Shown here: positions 53,495-64,000 of the stretch, in pieces | Numbering within the stretch: position 1 is the stretch's first letter | How the letters are laid out: every line of letters starts with the position of its first letter | Assembly (NCBI GenBank): GCA_009746045.1 | Contig: RPFO01000079.1 | Coordinates: 6,800,953-6,864,952 of the forward strand | From: Mesostigma viride | Taxonomy: Eukaryota > Streptophyta > Mesostigmatophyceae > Mesostigmatales > Mesostigmataceae | Direction: 5' to 3' | DNA: 64,000 nucleotides | Notes under the pieces: generated by a model | Database searches by the model: none | Seen by the model: the letters and a program-made list of their open reading frames with translations, nothing else | Told to the model about the DNA's origin: nothing | Program-made: the position numbers and the translations under genes

Positions 53495-54857
53495 TTACGA
53501 GAGCTACAGAAGGGCAGTTCGTTAAAAAAGTATCTCCCTCGAGCCTGGTGTGACAGCAACGCCTCCTACTTAAAGCAGGTATCTGCTACATCACGCTCCC
53601 GCCATGGCTCCCTTCGGGGCAAGTTCACCGACTAGAAAACGGCCCAATTGCAATAGCGGCATGGCGTAAAATCATAGCAACACCGGCTTTAATTGCAATA
53701 TCTTGAAATCGTTAATGAGCTTTGGACTGTTCCCATATTACTTTACGTCCCCAGCGCGTTTACAACGTTTTAGGCACGAATACCATGCGAATTATCGACT
53801 GTGACTACTGCAGCTAGGGAAAATGTCAGTTCTGCGATACCTTGCATGCCAACTGTAACTTTTCCAACTGTAATTATTTTGTTCAAGTCCCACTCTTGAA
53901 AAATCACCTCACCAACGCGCCAGGCACACTGTAACCTTGCCAACGCACACTGTAGGAGCCTGGGAGGGCCCACTACTGTTCAGTAGCCCACTGTGAGCCC
54001 GATGCAAAACTGGCGCGGCGCGGCTGTTCCCGGCGCCGCGAGCGGCCAATTGACCGCGGCGGTTGACCTACGACCCAGTCCGGCCGCAATGCAAATATCT
54101 CCGTCGACGTGAGGTTCGGCCCGGCCGCCCGGGATGTTACATAGCCACTGCGCCCACTCGCTCACAACTCGCTCCTGGGTGGTCCCGGACTTCCTGCCTC
54201 GCGTCCCGCCCCGGCGCGAAGTATCGGGCATGGGCGTTCCACATGCACAACCAGGGGCACGGCAGACCTGACCGGGCAGACAGTGCACAGGCCGCGAGGC
54301 AGACGCTCATAATTTTGCTGCATGCACAGACGCGACATTTGACATTTTGTCTGCGTCCTTTGTAGAGGCGCAGCCTCGCCTCGCCATTCGGGCGGCGTCT
54401 TGGCATCTATTTTATGCTTCCCGTTCGTTAATCGCGCCGTGCGTTAGACCTCGTTGAAGGCAGCTGCTCACAGCATTACACGGACGAGATGGCGGCGCAT
54501 GCCAGCCATCGCTACATGCATGCAAGCCAGCGTGGGGTCTAACAAGTGTAGAAGGTATTCTGCGCAGAGTAAGTCGTTGGGTCGCGGAGAGGCGTCCGTA
54601 CCTCTTCTTATCTCAAGCGAGTTCCTGGTGGCCAACGCTTTTGACGCTGCTCCTCGTCTCCTACGCAGAGGGCGGCATGAGATGCTAGCATGCTTGCATG
54701 ACGTGCTGCCATAACAGCTAAGGGCCTGCATCGTGTTAAACGCAGGAATAGATCCTGCAACCACGCGGGCCGCGCGTGTTGTGGCCCTGTTTGACTTGGG
54801 TGACCGCTGTCCGTGATATCTTTGACTATCGGCAGGGTCGCGTGACAAGCACTAGGG
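53495..54857. promoter_or_regulatory. Shared intergenic region of golgin and transportin (bidirectional promoter candidate)
   Basis: 1363 bp between two divergent start codons. It holds a GC-rich patch (about 54005-54250) with GGCCAATTG (CCAAT-type) at about 54045. No repeat copy is recognised. Shared promoter use is inferred from layout only. Confidence 0.4.
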
Positions 54858-57800
54858 ATGGCTTCGGTGGATTGGCAGCCGCAGCCCCAAGGCGTCGAAC
54901 AGATTTGCCAGTTGCTCCATGACTATCAGAACCCCGCACAAGACCAGACGCAGATATTCCAGCAGCTACAACGATGCACGGCATTTCCAGACTTCAACAA
55001 CTACCTTACCTTTATTCTGACGAAGGGAGAGGTAAACATGGTCGCTCCGTGTAGGCGTGGCGGCGTCATATCGTTTTTTACCGGCAACATGCTGGCTGAG
55101 ACTGTCCCTACCCAAACTATCCCTTGCATGGGTCATCGTGGCCTTTGTGGAATGCAGGGCGGTGTGCTGTTAGCGTTGTCTCTATTCTTGTTCTATCTAC
55201 TTTCTGCAGCGTCTGCTGAATTCGTGTATAGCGCCATTTTGATCTCAAATACTCCCTCGCTTCCTGGAGTATCCCACATTATGAATACGTCCTCACGTTT
55301 CCAGCCATATTCCTTGCTCAAGTCTGTCGGTTGCCTGCATTTTCGAGCCAAGCGCCTCGACCCCGTACTGTCAAGTATCCTACCAAGTCCTTCACTGTAA
55401 TGCAAGGGCTGCTTCTTGGGCGTGGGTTCGCCATGTCAGATACGGTTCTCGGCCCTCCTCCCTCGTGAACTGGTGCCAGGTCGTTGCTGTATGTCTGCAT
55501 CCGTCTGCTGCATTTATGCATGCGTTTTCCCGCTCCCTTAATCTATTTCGTGTATGGCACACATTAGTACTCACATGAGTACGTCCGTGATGGATAATAA
55601 GTACAGATATCTCTGGGAGCTGTCTAGGAAGAGCTATCGCAGCTCTCAGGTTTCGCTTAACCTAGCCAAGGCTTAACCGCTCGGGCACTACCAATGCTGT
55701 TCACGTGTCGGTTTCTTGCTGGGCGCGCTTGTCCCCTTATTGAGCCGCTGTTTGTGGAGGGCACTTGTTTCGGTTGGCATGCTTGTCCTACGCTACCTGT
55801 TTGACAAGGCCATTCTAATCGGGTCATTAGAGCACATGCTGTGGGCGTGGGGAGTATGCCATCGGTGCACGGCCGTCCGCGCGTGGGCATTAATGAGTGA
55901 ACATTAGTGGCGTTTATCAACGCATGGGCGCTACGGTACCTGTGTGGCCTCAACGATGGTACTGAAACACTGTGTGTTGGTTTCTGTGTGTGTGGGTTTT
56001 CCTGTGTGTGTGGGTTTTCCTGTGTGTGTGGGTTTTCCTGTGTGTGTGGGTTTTCTGTGTGTGTGGGTATCTGTGTGTTGTGTGTGTGTGTGTGCTGTGT
56101 GTGTGTGAGGGGGGGGTAAGGGGGGAATGAGACGGGATTCTGTCGCAAGTTGTTTGTTTCACAACGCCAATGTCGCATGGTCACCTGCCACCAAGTATAT
56201 GCTGTCAACCTTACAAATATGGTCACCTGCCACCAAGTATATGCTGTCAACCTTACAAACCGTTCCCCCGCCATTCGTTATGCCCTAGTAGTAGACTCCC
56301 ATGGTGGGCACAACCTCTGCCATTCTGGCCCTGGAATAAATTTTCCCTCCCTAGAGTTTCGCCATCCCGCCACCTGTCCCTGCGACACATCGTCCCTGTC
56401 CCTTGCGACCCGTGTCCTGATTCCTTATCCCTGCGATCACTCTGGGGACCGCTGTGTGACCTATTTTTGGCGCGCGCAGAACCAGCCGCTGACGGTGCGC
56501 CAGAGCGCTGGCCTGCTGCTCAAGAACAACCTCAAAAGCCAGTTCACCAGCCTGCCCCCCCAGTTCCAGGCGTACCTCAAGGGGTCCCTGCTGCCGCTGC
56601 TGGGCGCGTCCGAACGACAGCTGCGCCTCACTGTGGGCACTGCCATCAGTGTCATCGTGCAGGTGAGGGGAGTGTATAGTGAGCGGTGGGTGGTATACCT
56701 ACCGTGATGTGGACACGGAGGGTTTAGTGACCATTTGGTGGACGGATGGTATAGTGACCGTTTTGGTGGGTTGCCTGCATGTTCGTGCCGGTGAGAATGG
56801 CGGTATACGTGGAAGCATCACCATTCTAGTAACGGGGTCATCCTAAATACATACTGGGGTCATCCAAAATACGCACACGGTGCGTACTTGGATGGGTACT
56901 TAGCAGCTATGGAACCTGCCCTGAATATGGTAATACCAAGTTGTTGTTGTGAAATAGCAGCATAGCGGCGGGTGCTATGATTCCTTATGCAGTAGTCTCC
57001 CATGTCCTGTGAAGGAAGACAGGATCGAGAATGCTTTTCTTGACGACGGTCGCAGACAGCAGTGCAGCGTCCGTCTTCTGCTCGACTGTGCTTGAACTGC
57101 TTACCCCATGCGTTTTCACACCGCCTGACTCGCAACGCCCTCAGACCTTGGTCTATGTATATAATAGCTCCATGCTACACTCTGTGGTGGTCCTGAGTTG
57201 GATCATGGCACCTACTCCTTATTTGTCCACATTGTGTTTGCCTGGGTTTTTGAAATTTATTGCACTGGATACTGGCCATTCGTCGGGCTTGGTCGATGCA
57301 CGTGATAGTCAGTGGCCCTAGTTGATGATGGTTGCGTCCTTTTAAATTTTTACCAGAAAAAGGGAGGCCCTTGCATCATCTAACATGAAAGGGTAGTGCC
57401 ACCTTGCGCGACTCTGTATTCCGCTGCATGGGTGCCAGGTCGCTGGCGTCGCCTCCTGGCCGGAGCTGTTCACTGCGATCGCGCACTGCCTGGAGAGCGG
57501 GGATGACAACCACAAGGAGGGCGCGGTGGATGCGCTGTACAAGGTGAGGGCGCACGGTGATGGGTTGTAGTGGTTCAAGCGCACAGGGAGGTGGGATGAC
57601 CACTGCAAGGAGGGAGATACTGTATATTGCCCACACAAGGTGAGATACTGTATATTGCCCAGGTGGACACTAATTATCTGTAGCTCATCGTTTATTTACA
57701 TGACCGTAGCACATGACCATGGGTTACTGCACCAACCTGGAGGAGCCACTGTCACTGGGCTGGATCGACAGAATGCATCAAGTGCACTTGCGGTCACAAA

Positions 57801-60800
57801 CTCGGCGCGTAGATAAGGTCTTATTGTGTCTCTGTGTGCACACGCCACGGATGTCCGAGGGCGCGCCCCCCCGAGTACGGAACACGCGTGGTGCTGACGG
57901 ATACATTTTTTTGTTTCTGTTTCTTGCTAACGGGATGTTGCTATTTGTCTACTGCTATCGATACAGATGTGTGAGGACGCGACGGAGCAGCCCTTATTTC
58001 TTGCTAACGGGATGTTGCTATTTGTCTACTGCTATCGATACAGATGTGCGAGGACGTGCCGGAGCAGCTCGATGAGCATGTGGCGGGTCTCCAGCAGAAA
58101 CCCATCGCACTGCTGCTGCCGCGCCTGCTGGCGGTGAGTGCTTCACTTTTATGGGTAATCAAAGCCCCCCACCAACGCCACGTGCCTTCTTCATGATTAG
58201 CCCCATGCCGGCTGCATGTGGTCGATGTTGCTGCTGCACGGCACACTCGCGCTGAATCCTGTTCGAGCTATTTGTGCCCCCACGGTGAGTGCTATACGAG
58301 CTATTCGTGTCCTCACCGAGTGCTACACGAGTTTGTGTGCCCACATTGCCAGCCCTTTACCCGCCATGGATTAGTGTTGGTGCCGCTGCTGCCACATGCT
58401 AGCGTCAGGGATTGCTGCTTGCTTGCATCAGTATTAACGCTTACTTTGTGGTTGCTTATGGTAAAACCATTTTTTGCAAGATCTACCTCTATCTCTGTTC
58501 CTTTGTACCGGTCCTCCTGATACGTTTGCACCCACGTGCTCTCCACACTCCCACCCACCAATGGTCCCCCATCGCTTTACCTCGGTACAATCAGGCTCCC
58601 TTAAGGCCCCGGACCCTTACCCTCACAACCGTGAACCGCATGGCCCCAATCCTGCACTCGCACTGCAATATACCACCCCCTGTCTCCCCCATGAGGGAAC
58701 GTCACATGCCCCATTTTAGCTTGTGCCCGTTGGCCCTGCACTCCCCAATGCCGTACCCCCCCTTCCTCCTTCTCCTGCCCCCCTAATTCTGCCCTCCTCT
58801 TGCAGTCTCCCCTCCGCTACGCGTGTTGCGCCCCCCCCCCCCCCCCCCCCCGACATAGACTCCCACGCACCCATGACCGCTTGCCTCCCACCAGCCACCT
58901 CACCCTATCCGCCAGCTGTTTCACCACCCGCTTGACAATCATATGCCCGACACCCCTCACCTGTTTGTTGTGCCTGCTCTGTTCCCTGTGCCGCCAGCTG
59001 TTCAACCACCCGAACGTCGCGATTCGCAAGTGCGCGGTGGGCAGCGTGAACCAGTTCATCGTGCACATGCCCGCGGAGCTCGTGCTGCACATGGACGCCT
59101 TCCTCAACTGCCTGTTTGCACTGCGGCACGACCCGGCCGCTGACGTGCGCAAGAAGGTAAGCATTCTAAAGATGTACCGTTTATGCAGACGAAGGTGAGA
59201 GCTGGTTGTGGCATGTGTGCGAATTAAGGTCTGCGTTTGTGTGCATTAAGGTCCATTGTAAATATGTGTGTCCGCGAGAAGGCGCGTGCACGCTGTTGCG
59301 ATGCATGTGCCCAAGAAGGCGAGGTTGGGGTCATATTTGTGCAGAAGAAAGTAGATACGTGTGCGCGCGGGATTTTCGCATTCTCACGACAAAACAAATC
59401 CTCTCTCAGTTGAGTGGCAGGTGAGGTTTGTTCGTTATCAGCTCGCAAGACGTTTCCGTGCGGCAATGTGAGGAGGAAGCCATGCCTTCTGCACAAACTG
59501 CAGCCTATTCTCTTTCTATATTTTAGAGGTCCTATATCTGTGTGTGACTTGCCTTTGTTGCCACAAATCGGTCCTCTCCGGTTCGTGAATATCCACCTCG
59601 TTCACGCCTCCACTTCTGTACAGATACGTTTACTCGCTCTTCACCTATCTACTGGTTGGTGCGCGCATGCACGTGTCGCGCTGGGGACACCGCGCATCTT
59701 TCCCCCACTCTCCGCCCGCCCCCCCCCCCCCCCTTCCCCCCGCAGGTCTGCTCGGGCATCGTCGCGCTGCTGGAAGTGCAGCCCGACTTCTTGCAGGTGA
59801 GAACAGTCCCGACATGCCCTGCTCTTGCTGCAACTTGGAAAGGCACGTTCGTATTGGGGACATCCGCTCTGCCCATCTCTGCCGCCCTTCAATCTTACCA
59901 AATGTGTGTCGAGTTTTGGTCGACCGTGGCCCATCTTGGCTCCCCTCTCTGGTGTCCCCACATCCCCCCAATATGGATGAACCCCTTTCCCCCCCCCCCC
60001 TTGCTTTCCCTAGCCATCCAGCCGTCCCTTTCTCCCAGGCTTGCAGACACCCCGGGGGTATCCCCCTGCGAATCACAGCACGACAAACTAACGTCTGGCG
60101 TCCCATCGGCACCCTCTTGCGTGCCCCACCTCCCCTCTGCTATCAGCCGCAAATGCCCAACTTGATAGAGTGATTGACCAGCTTCCCCCTTGTGCCCTGT
60201 GCCTGCCTCGCCTGCCTTCACTTCCTTGCCATATCAGCCGCGCATGCCGAACATCATCGAGCCATAAATTAACTTGCCCCATCCCCTTACGTTCGACTGT
60301 CTCACGCCGCGCTCCTCTCGCGTGCCCTCCTTGTGCCGCCAGCCGCATATGCCGAACGTGATCGAGTACATCCTGCAAGCGTCCCAGGACAGCGATGAGG
60401 AGGTGTCCCTGGAGGCCACAGAGTTCTGGTCCGCCTACTGCGAGGCCCGCCTGCCGCCCGTGCTGCTTCGCGCGATCCTGCCCAAGCTCATCCCTGTGCT
60501 CATGACCAACATGCGCTACGCCGACGACGATGAGGCGGTGATCGCCGCCGAGGCGGAGGACGCTGGCTACGGCGACCGCGACCAGGACCTGCGGCCCTTC
60601 TTCCACAAGGCGAAGCACCAGGGGGACCTCCAGGGGGACGGCGGCGAGGATTACGACGACGAGGACGACGACGCGGCGATGGAGGGGAACGTGTGGAACG
60701 TGCGCAAGTGCAGCGCGGCGGGCCTGGACATCCTCTCGACCGTGTTTGGGGACGAGATCCTGGTCCCGCTAATGCCGCTGGTGGAGGTGAGGGGGGGGGG

Positions 60801-63728
60801 TTGGGGGGATTTTCGTGGAGGGGGCAGAAGGGGGTCGAAGGGGGGGATAAGAGTATTTGAAATGGGAGGTGTGCACAAGGAGTGTTGTGAGGTGGTGGTG
60901 GGGAGGGAAGTATGAGTAGTGTGGAGGTGAGAGGACGGGGATATTTTCGTGGAGGTGAGGGGTGGGGAAGAGGAGGTTTGTGTTGGGGGGGGGGAGGTTG
61001 TTTTGTGGTGGGGAGGGGGAGGAATGTGGAAACGAACGCGAAAGAATTGATACTGGAATTGAAACAAAAGGAAGGTTGGTAATAGAGAGAAGGCACGGGG
61101 TGGGGGAAAGGGTGGGGAATTGAGAAAAATCTGGAGCGGGGAGTTGGTGGCAAGGAGGGCAGAGCTTGACAGAGAGGGAGGAAGAAGGGGCAGACCAAGA
61201 GCAGGCTATCCCGGCTATTCCGGTATGACGGGCCTTAGTTGTATCGTTGCAAAGAGCGAAAAGGGCCATCAGTTGTCTGATTCGCTTTACCTATTCATAG
61301 ACCGTGATCCCCGTATTCCTATTCCCTCATCCTTGTTCACACTCTTGGTTGGGCTGTCCTGTTTCGCTGTTTCCCTCCCACCTTCACCCGCCCACCAACC
61401 CGCCCGCCCACCCGCCCGCCCGCCCACCCACCCACCCACCCACCCACCCACCCACCCACCCACCCACCCACCCACCCACCCACCCACCCACCCACCCACC
61501 CACCCACCCACCCACCCACCCACCCACGGTTGAGTCCCCCCTCCGGCCCCCCCGGTTCCTCCCCTTCCCTCCCGCTTATCCATGTTTTCCCCTTTCCAAT
61601 TCTGATGTCCTGTCGGTCCCAACCCCTTGTTTTCTCCCGTTCGCCTCGTTTGTTGCGTCCCCAGCGTTGCCTGCGGGATAAGAGCGATGCAGCGTGGAAG
61701 GCGCGCGAGTCGGCGGTGCTGGCGCTGGGCGCGGTGGCGGACGGCTGCGCGAGCGGGTTGCTGCCCCACCTGCGGCCGATGATCAATGGGCTGGTGCCGC
61801 TTCTGGAGGACGCCCGCCCGCTCGTGCGCAGCATCACCTGCTGGACGCTGTCACGCTTCTCCAAGTGGTTCTTGCAGGTGATTTGAAAATTTTCCATATT
61901 TTTCTTGGTCTCGATTTATCATCGGCTCCTAGTGTCACACTGATCTAGTGGTTCCTGCTGGTGGGTAATAATTGGAAAGTTATTAGTAGTAGTAGGTGAG
62001 GTATAGGGTGTCACGCTTCTCCAAGGAGTTTCTGCATGTACTAGAAATAACATACATAACAAACAGAAAATATGGTTTACTTGCATCATGCCATCACAGG
62101 CTCAAGTGCCCGTACTTCTCCTAGCAGTTCCTGCTGCCAACCTCAATCAACTAGGCTTTAGTACTTCCACGCTTCTCCGATTAGTTCCCACGGTTTGATG
62201 ATTAAAAAAGGTTGGTACTGGTACTGGTAAGAAGGCAACTAGTACTGTGCTTCATTAAGTGACTAGTAATACTTACAGTGGTACTGTTAGGCTACTGGTC
62301 TAGCTCCCGGCTCCACCTAATGGTTCCCCCTTACACGATTTTGCTACTGCACCTTCTTCTTTCATCCCTGCCTCACCCCATGGCCTGCCTTTCGTTTGCC
62401 CCTCACGGCTGCCCTTTCGCTTTTGGCATGCCCGCTTTTTCTGGCCATTTCTTCGGTTGGTGGCCCTCCCTGCCCCTTCATTGTACCGCCGTTGGCCGCC
62501 CCCACGCTATACCTACAATGAACAACAAACAAACAAACGTCGCCTGCAGCTTCAACCACAGAACCCGGAGGAGCCATCCGTGCTGGAGGTCGTGCTCATG
62601 GCGGTGCTGCGGCGGGTGATTGATAACAACCGCAAGGTGCAGGAGGCCGCGTGCTCCGCGTTCGCCACGCTCGAAGAGGTGCGGCCTTTGGACATTCTCT
62701 GGCGGCCGGCTATGTTAAGCATGCTGTCGTATGTCACAGGGTTGTAGCATGCTGCCATAGGGCTGTAGCGTGTGCTCATGGCTTAGGAGTCATCAGTTGA
62801 GCGTTTGCCACGCTTGAAGACGCGCGGCCTTTGTCGCTTGCCATTCTATGAAGTGGCTGTCGTAATGCATTTAGGAGTGGCTGTTATTATGAGTATGAGA
62901 GCCCTGGGGTCCGTTGAATTGGAGCAACTAAAGCGTTCATAAGGGCGCATGCTCAAGTTCTCTCAAGGCTTGACAAGTTGTGCCTCTTGGGGTATCTACC
63001 CATGGGATGGCTCACATTCAAGGGAATCGGTCCAAAACACGAACGTACCTCATCAACATGTTTCTGTCCGACGCATCAGCACGGCTTTGGTACCTGCCTA
63101 AGGTTAGGGCCTAGGTCTGGTGTTGTAGGTGGTTCCAGCCGTGGCCAACCTGCCTACTTCGGCGACACTAGAATATCGCGTAGGTCCGTGCGTAGTACTC
63201 CTGTGCACTCAGGTCTAGTGGTGAGTCATCTTCTATAGATTCAGCAATATCGGACATATTGGCACCCTCTCTGGTAAAGAGGTTTTTCGCAGTTGGGCTG
63301 TTTCGAAACGTTAAGTGAGATGCCTTTGGATCAGGAGACTCACTGACAGCCGCGAAATCATGCCAAAGGTCCTATGTTCGATTCCTTGCTGGTAGCTTCT
63401 AGGTTTTCTTACTTTCTGTGTTCCGTGGAATCTCAGATTTGGGCAGCTAGCGTTTTCACGTTTGTTGCTTTCTGACGACCTCGTAGGTGATGTGCAACCA
63501 CGGCAACGGAGCTGCATTCGAGTATGCTGGCCAGCCCCTGCTTCCTTGCTGTTACTTTCCCTTTCTTCCTGATGGTGCCCGAGGGTTGTTTGTGCCTATG
63601 GCTTGTGCCTCGGTGCTGGGCTGTGCTTGTCTGGGTAATGGCTGTCCGTGCAGGAAGTGGCGGAGGAGCTGGGGCCCCGCCTGGAGCCCATCCTGCAGCA
63701 TCTGATGTTTGCCTTCCATAAGTACCAG
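54858..63728 (+). CDS. TNPO1: Transportin (karyopherin beta-2) nuclear import receptor, 5' 10 exons, partial
   Basis: Transportin carries PY-NLS cargoes such as RNA-binding proteins through nuclear pores and releases them on RanGTP binding. Exons: 54858-55031, 56480-56662, 57439-57543, 58044-58133, 58998-59156, 59746-59796, 60343-60786, 61665-61877, 62550-62678, 63654-63728; all phase 0 and GT-AG, giving 541 residues, about 60% of the usual 890. HEAT-repeat blocks follow the family in order: [70 protein letters not shown], then the acidic loop (about residues 355-372, EDYDDEDDD) that couples Ran binding to cargo release, [54 protein letters not shown]. The gene runs past the right edge. GC-rich exons stand out from the introns. 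Confidence 0.95.
55983..56060 (+). repeat. 18-19-bp GTGTGTGTGGGTTTTCC repeat, transportin intron 1
   Basis: Four to five units, followed by (GT)n. Confidence 0.9.
56177..56260 (+). repeat. 42-bp perfect tandem duplication, transportin intron 1
   Basis: ATGGTCACCTGCCACCAAGT starts at 56177 and 56219; the two 42-bp units look identical. Confidence 0.95.
57921..58070 (+). repeat. 77-bp tandem duplication spanning the exon 4 acceptor, transportin
   Basis: TTCTTGCTAACGGGATGTTG starts at 57921 and 57998. Each unit contains a pyrimidine-rich tract, CAG and the first bases of exon 4 (ATGTGYGAGGACG). The second copy is the true acceptor (58043|58044). Confidence 0.95.
58831..58851 (+). repeat. Run of 21 C, transportin intron 4
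   Basis: Homopolymer C run in the pyrimidine-rich part of intron 4; its length may be unreliable in an assembly. Confidence 0.95.
60787..61664 (+). repeat. Transportin intron 7 with G-rich start and (CCCA)n
   Basis: The first 250 bp are G-rich on the plus strand (GGGGAGG-type). 61410-61526 is about 25 units of CCCA with a CCCG start. The two halves are roughly complementary in composition and could pair in the pre-mRNA. Confidence 0.85.
62679..63653 (+). other. Transportin intron 9, with SINE-like insertion
   Basis: Contains a diverged copy of the exon 9 end at about 62800-62850 and the SINE-like unit at 63368-63480. Confidence 0.6.
63368..63480 (+). mobile_element. SINE-like element in transportin intron 9
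   Basis: Same unit as 18645-18760: GGTCCTATGTTCGATTCC (B box with one change) to TTGCTTTCTGACGAC. The two copies differ at few positions over 110 bp. Confidence 0.65.
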
Positions 63729-63819
63729 GTAAGGCGCTTGCTTAATAGCTGCCTGGTTATGTTCGCCCGTCCTGCGCACCTGATGTACGCCTTCCATAAG
63801 TACCAGGTAAGGCGCTTGC
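63702..63819 (+). repeat. 78-bp direct repeat spanning the exon 10 donor, transportin
   Basis: A 40-bp block containing CTGATGTTTGCCTTCCATAA and TACCAGGTAAGGCGCTTGC occurs at 63702 and, with two changes, at 63780. Both copies keep a perfect CAG|GTAAGG donor. Confidence 0.95.
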
Positions 63820-64000
63820 CCCCTGCAGAACGCATGTGTGCGTTATGTTGCCATGTTTGCCGCCTCGTATGCCGCCTCGCACGTGGACCTGCCTCCAACA
63901 TGAGCCATGTGATAGCTGTTTCGCACAGGATGTCTGGCCAGGCACTGGACCGTTGAACATGCAACCAATAAAAATGTTTCCCTAGGTTTTACATCTTCTC

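Noticed and set aside
54725-54775. tRNA-like T-arm (GGATCTATTCCTGC on the minus strand) as a tRNA gene.
   Set aside because: The T loop lacks TTCGA, and no acceptor, D or anticodon arm can be folded around it.

Overview
This window is nuclear DNA from a eukaryote, most likely a chlorophyte-type green alga with a large, repeat-rich genome. The evidence is spliced genes with GT-AG introns, GC-rich exons in poorer introns, a TGTAAC polyadenylation-type signal after the MsrB gene, a plant-type golgin and a plant-type methionine sulfoxide reductase. The species cannot be named from the sequence alone.

Three host genes can be rebuilt exon by exon. (1) 8925-11760, plus strand: a peptide-methionine (R)-S-oxide reductase (MsrB) in 3 exons with a probable organelle transit peptide. 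(2) 53494-33743, minus strand: a 19-exon, 1020-residue coiled-coil golgin ending in a GRAB (GRIP-related Arf-binding) domain, like plant golgin candidate 4 and yeast Rud3. (3) 54858 to beyond the right edge, plus strand: transportin (karyopherin beta-2), of which 10 exons and 541 residues are visible. The golgin and transportin start head to head, 1.36 kb apart.

The rest is mostly mobile DNA. 1-3150 holds nothing I can name. 3158-5525 is a decayed LINE, and 12060-13690 holds two truncated relatives on the minus strand. 13785-14600 is a GC-rich minisatellite. 15210-25683 is a complete but dead Ty3/gypsy-type LTR retrotransposon with 563-bp LTRs and a CTATC target duplication. It carries three later insertions: a Penelope-like retroelement, a 493-bp MITE and a SINE-like fragment. 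25860-33720 is a mosaic of LINE pieces, a 1.72-kb non-autonomous TTAA-flanked (piggyBac-type) element and another TIR element inserted in a LINE ORF1.

Two general patterns stand out. First, most of the exon edges I checked in the golgin and transportin genes have one or more diverged tandem copies in the neighbouring intron, splice site included; one copy gives an open, in-frame 26-residue extension. Second, several LINE 3' ends with different tail repeats share a short hairpin (CTCC-loop-GGAG with one bulged base) whose lower stem covaries between copies.
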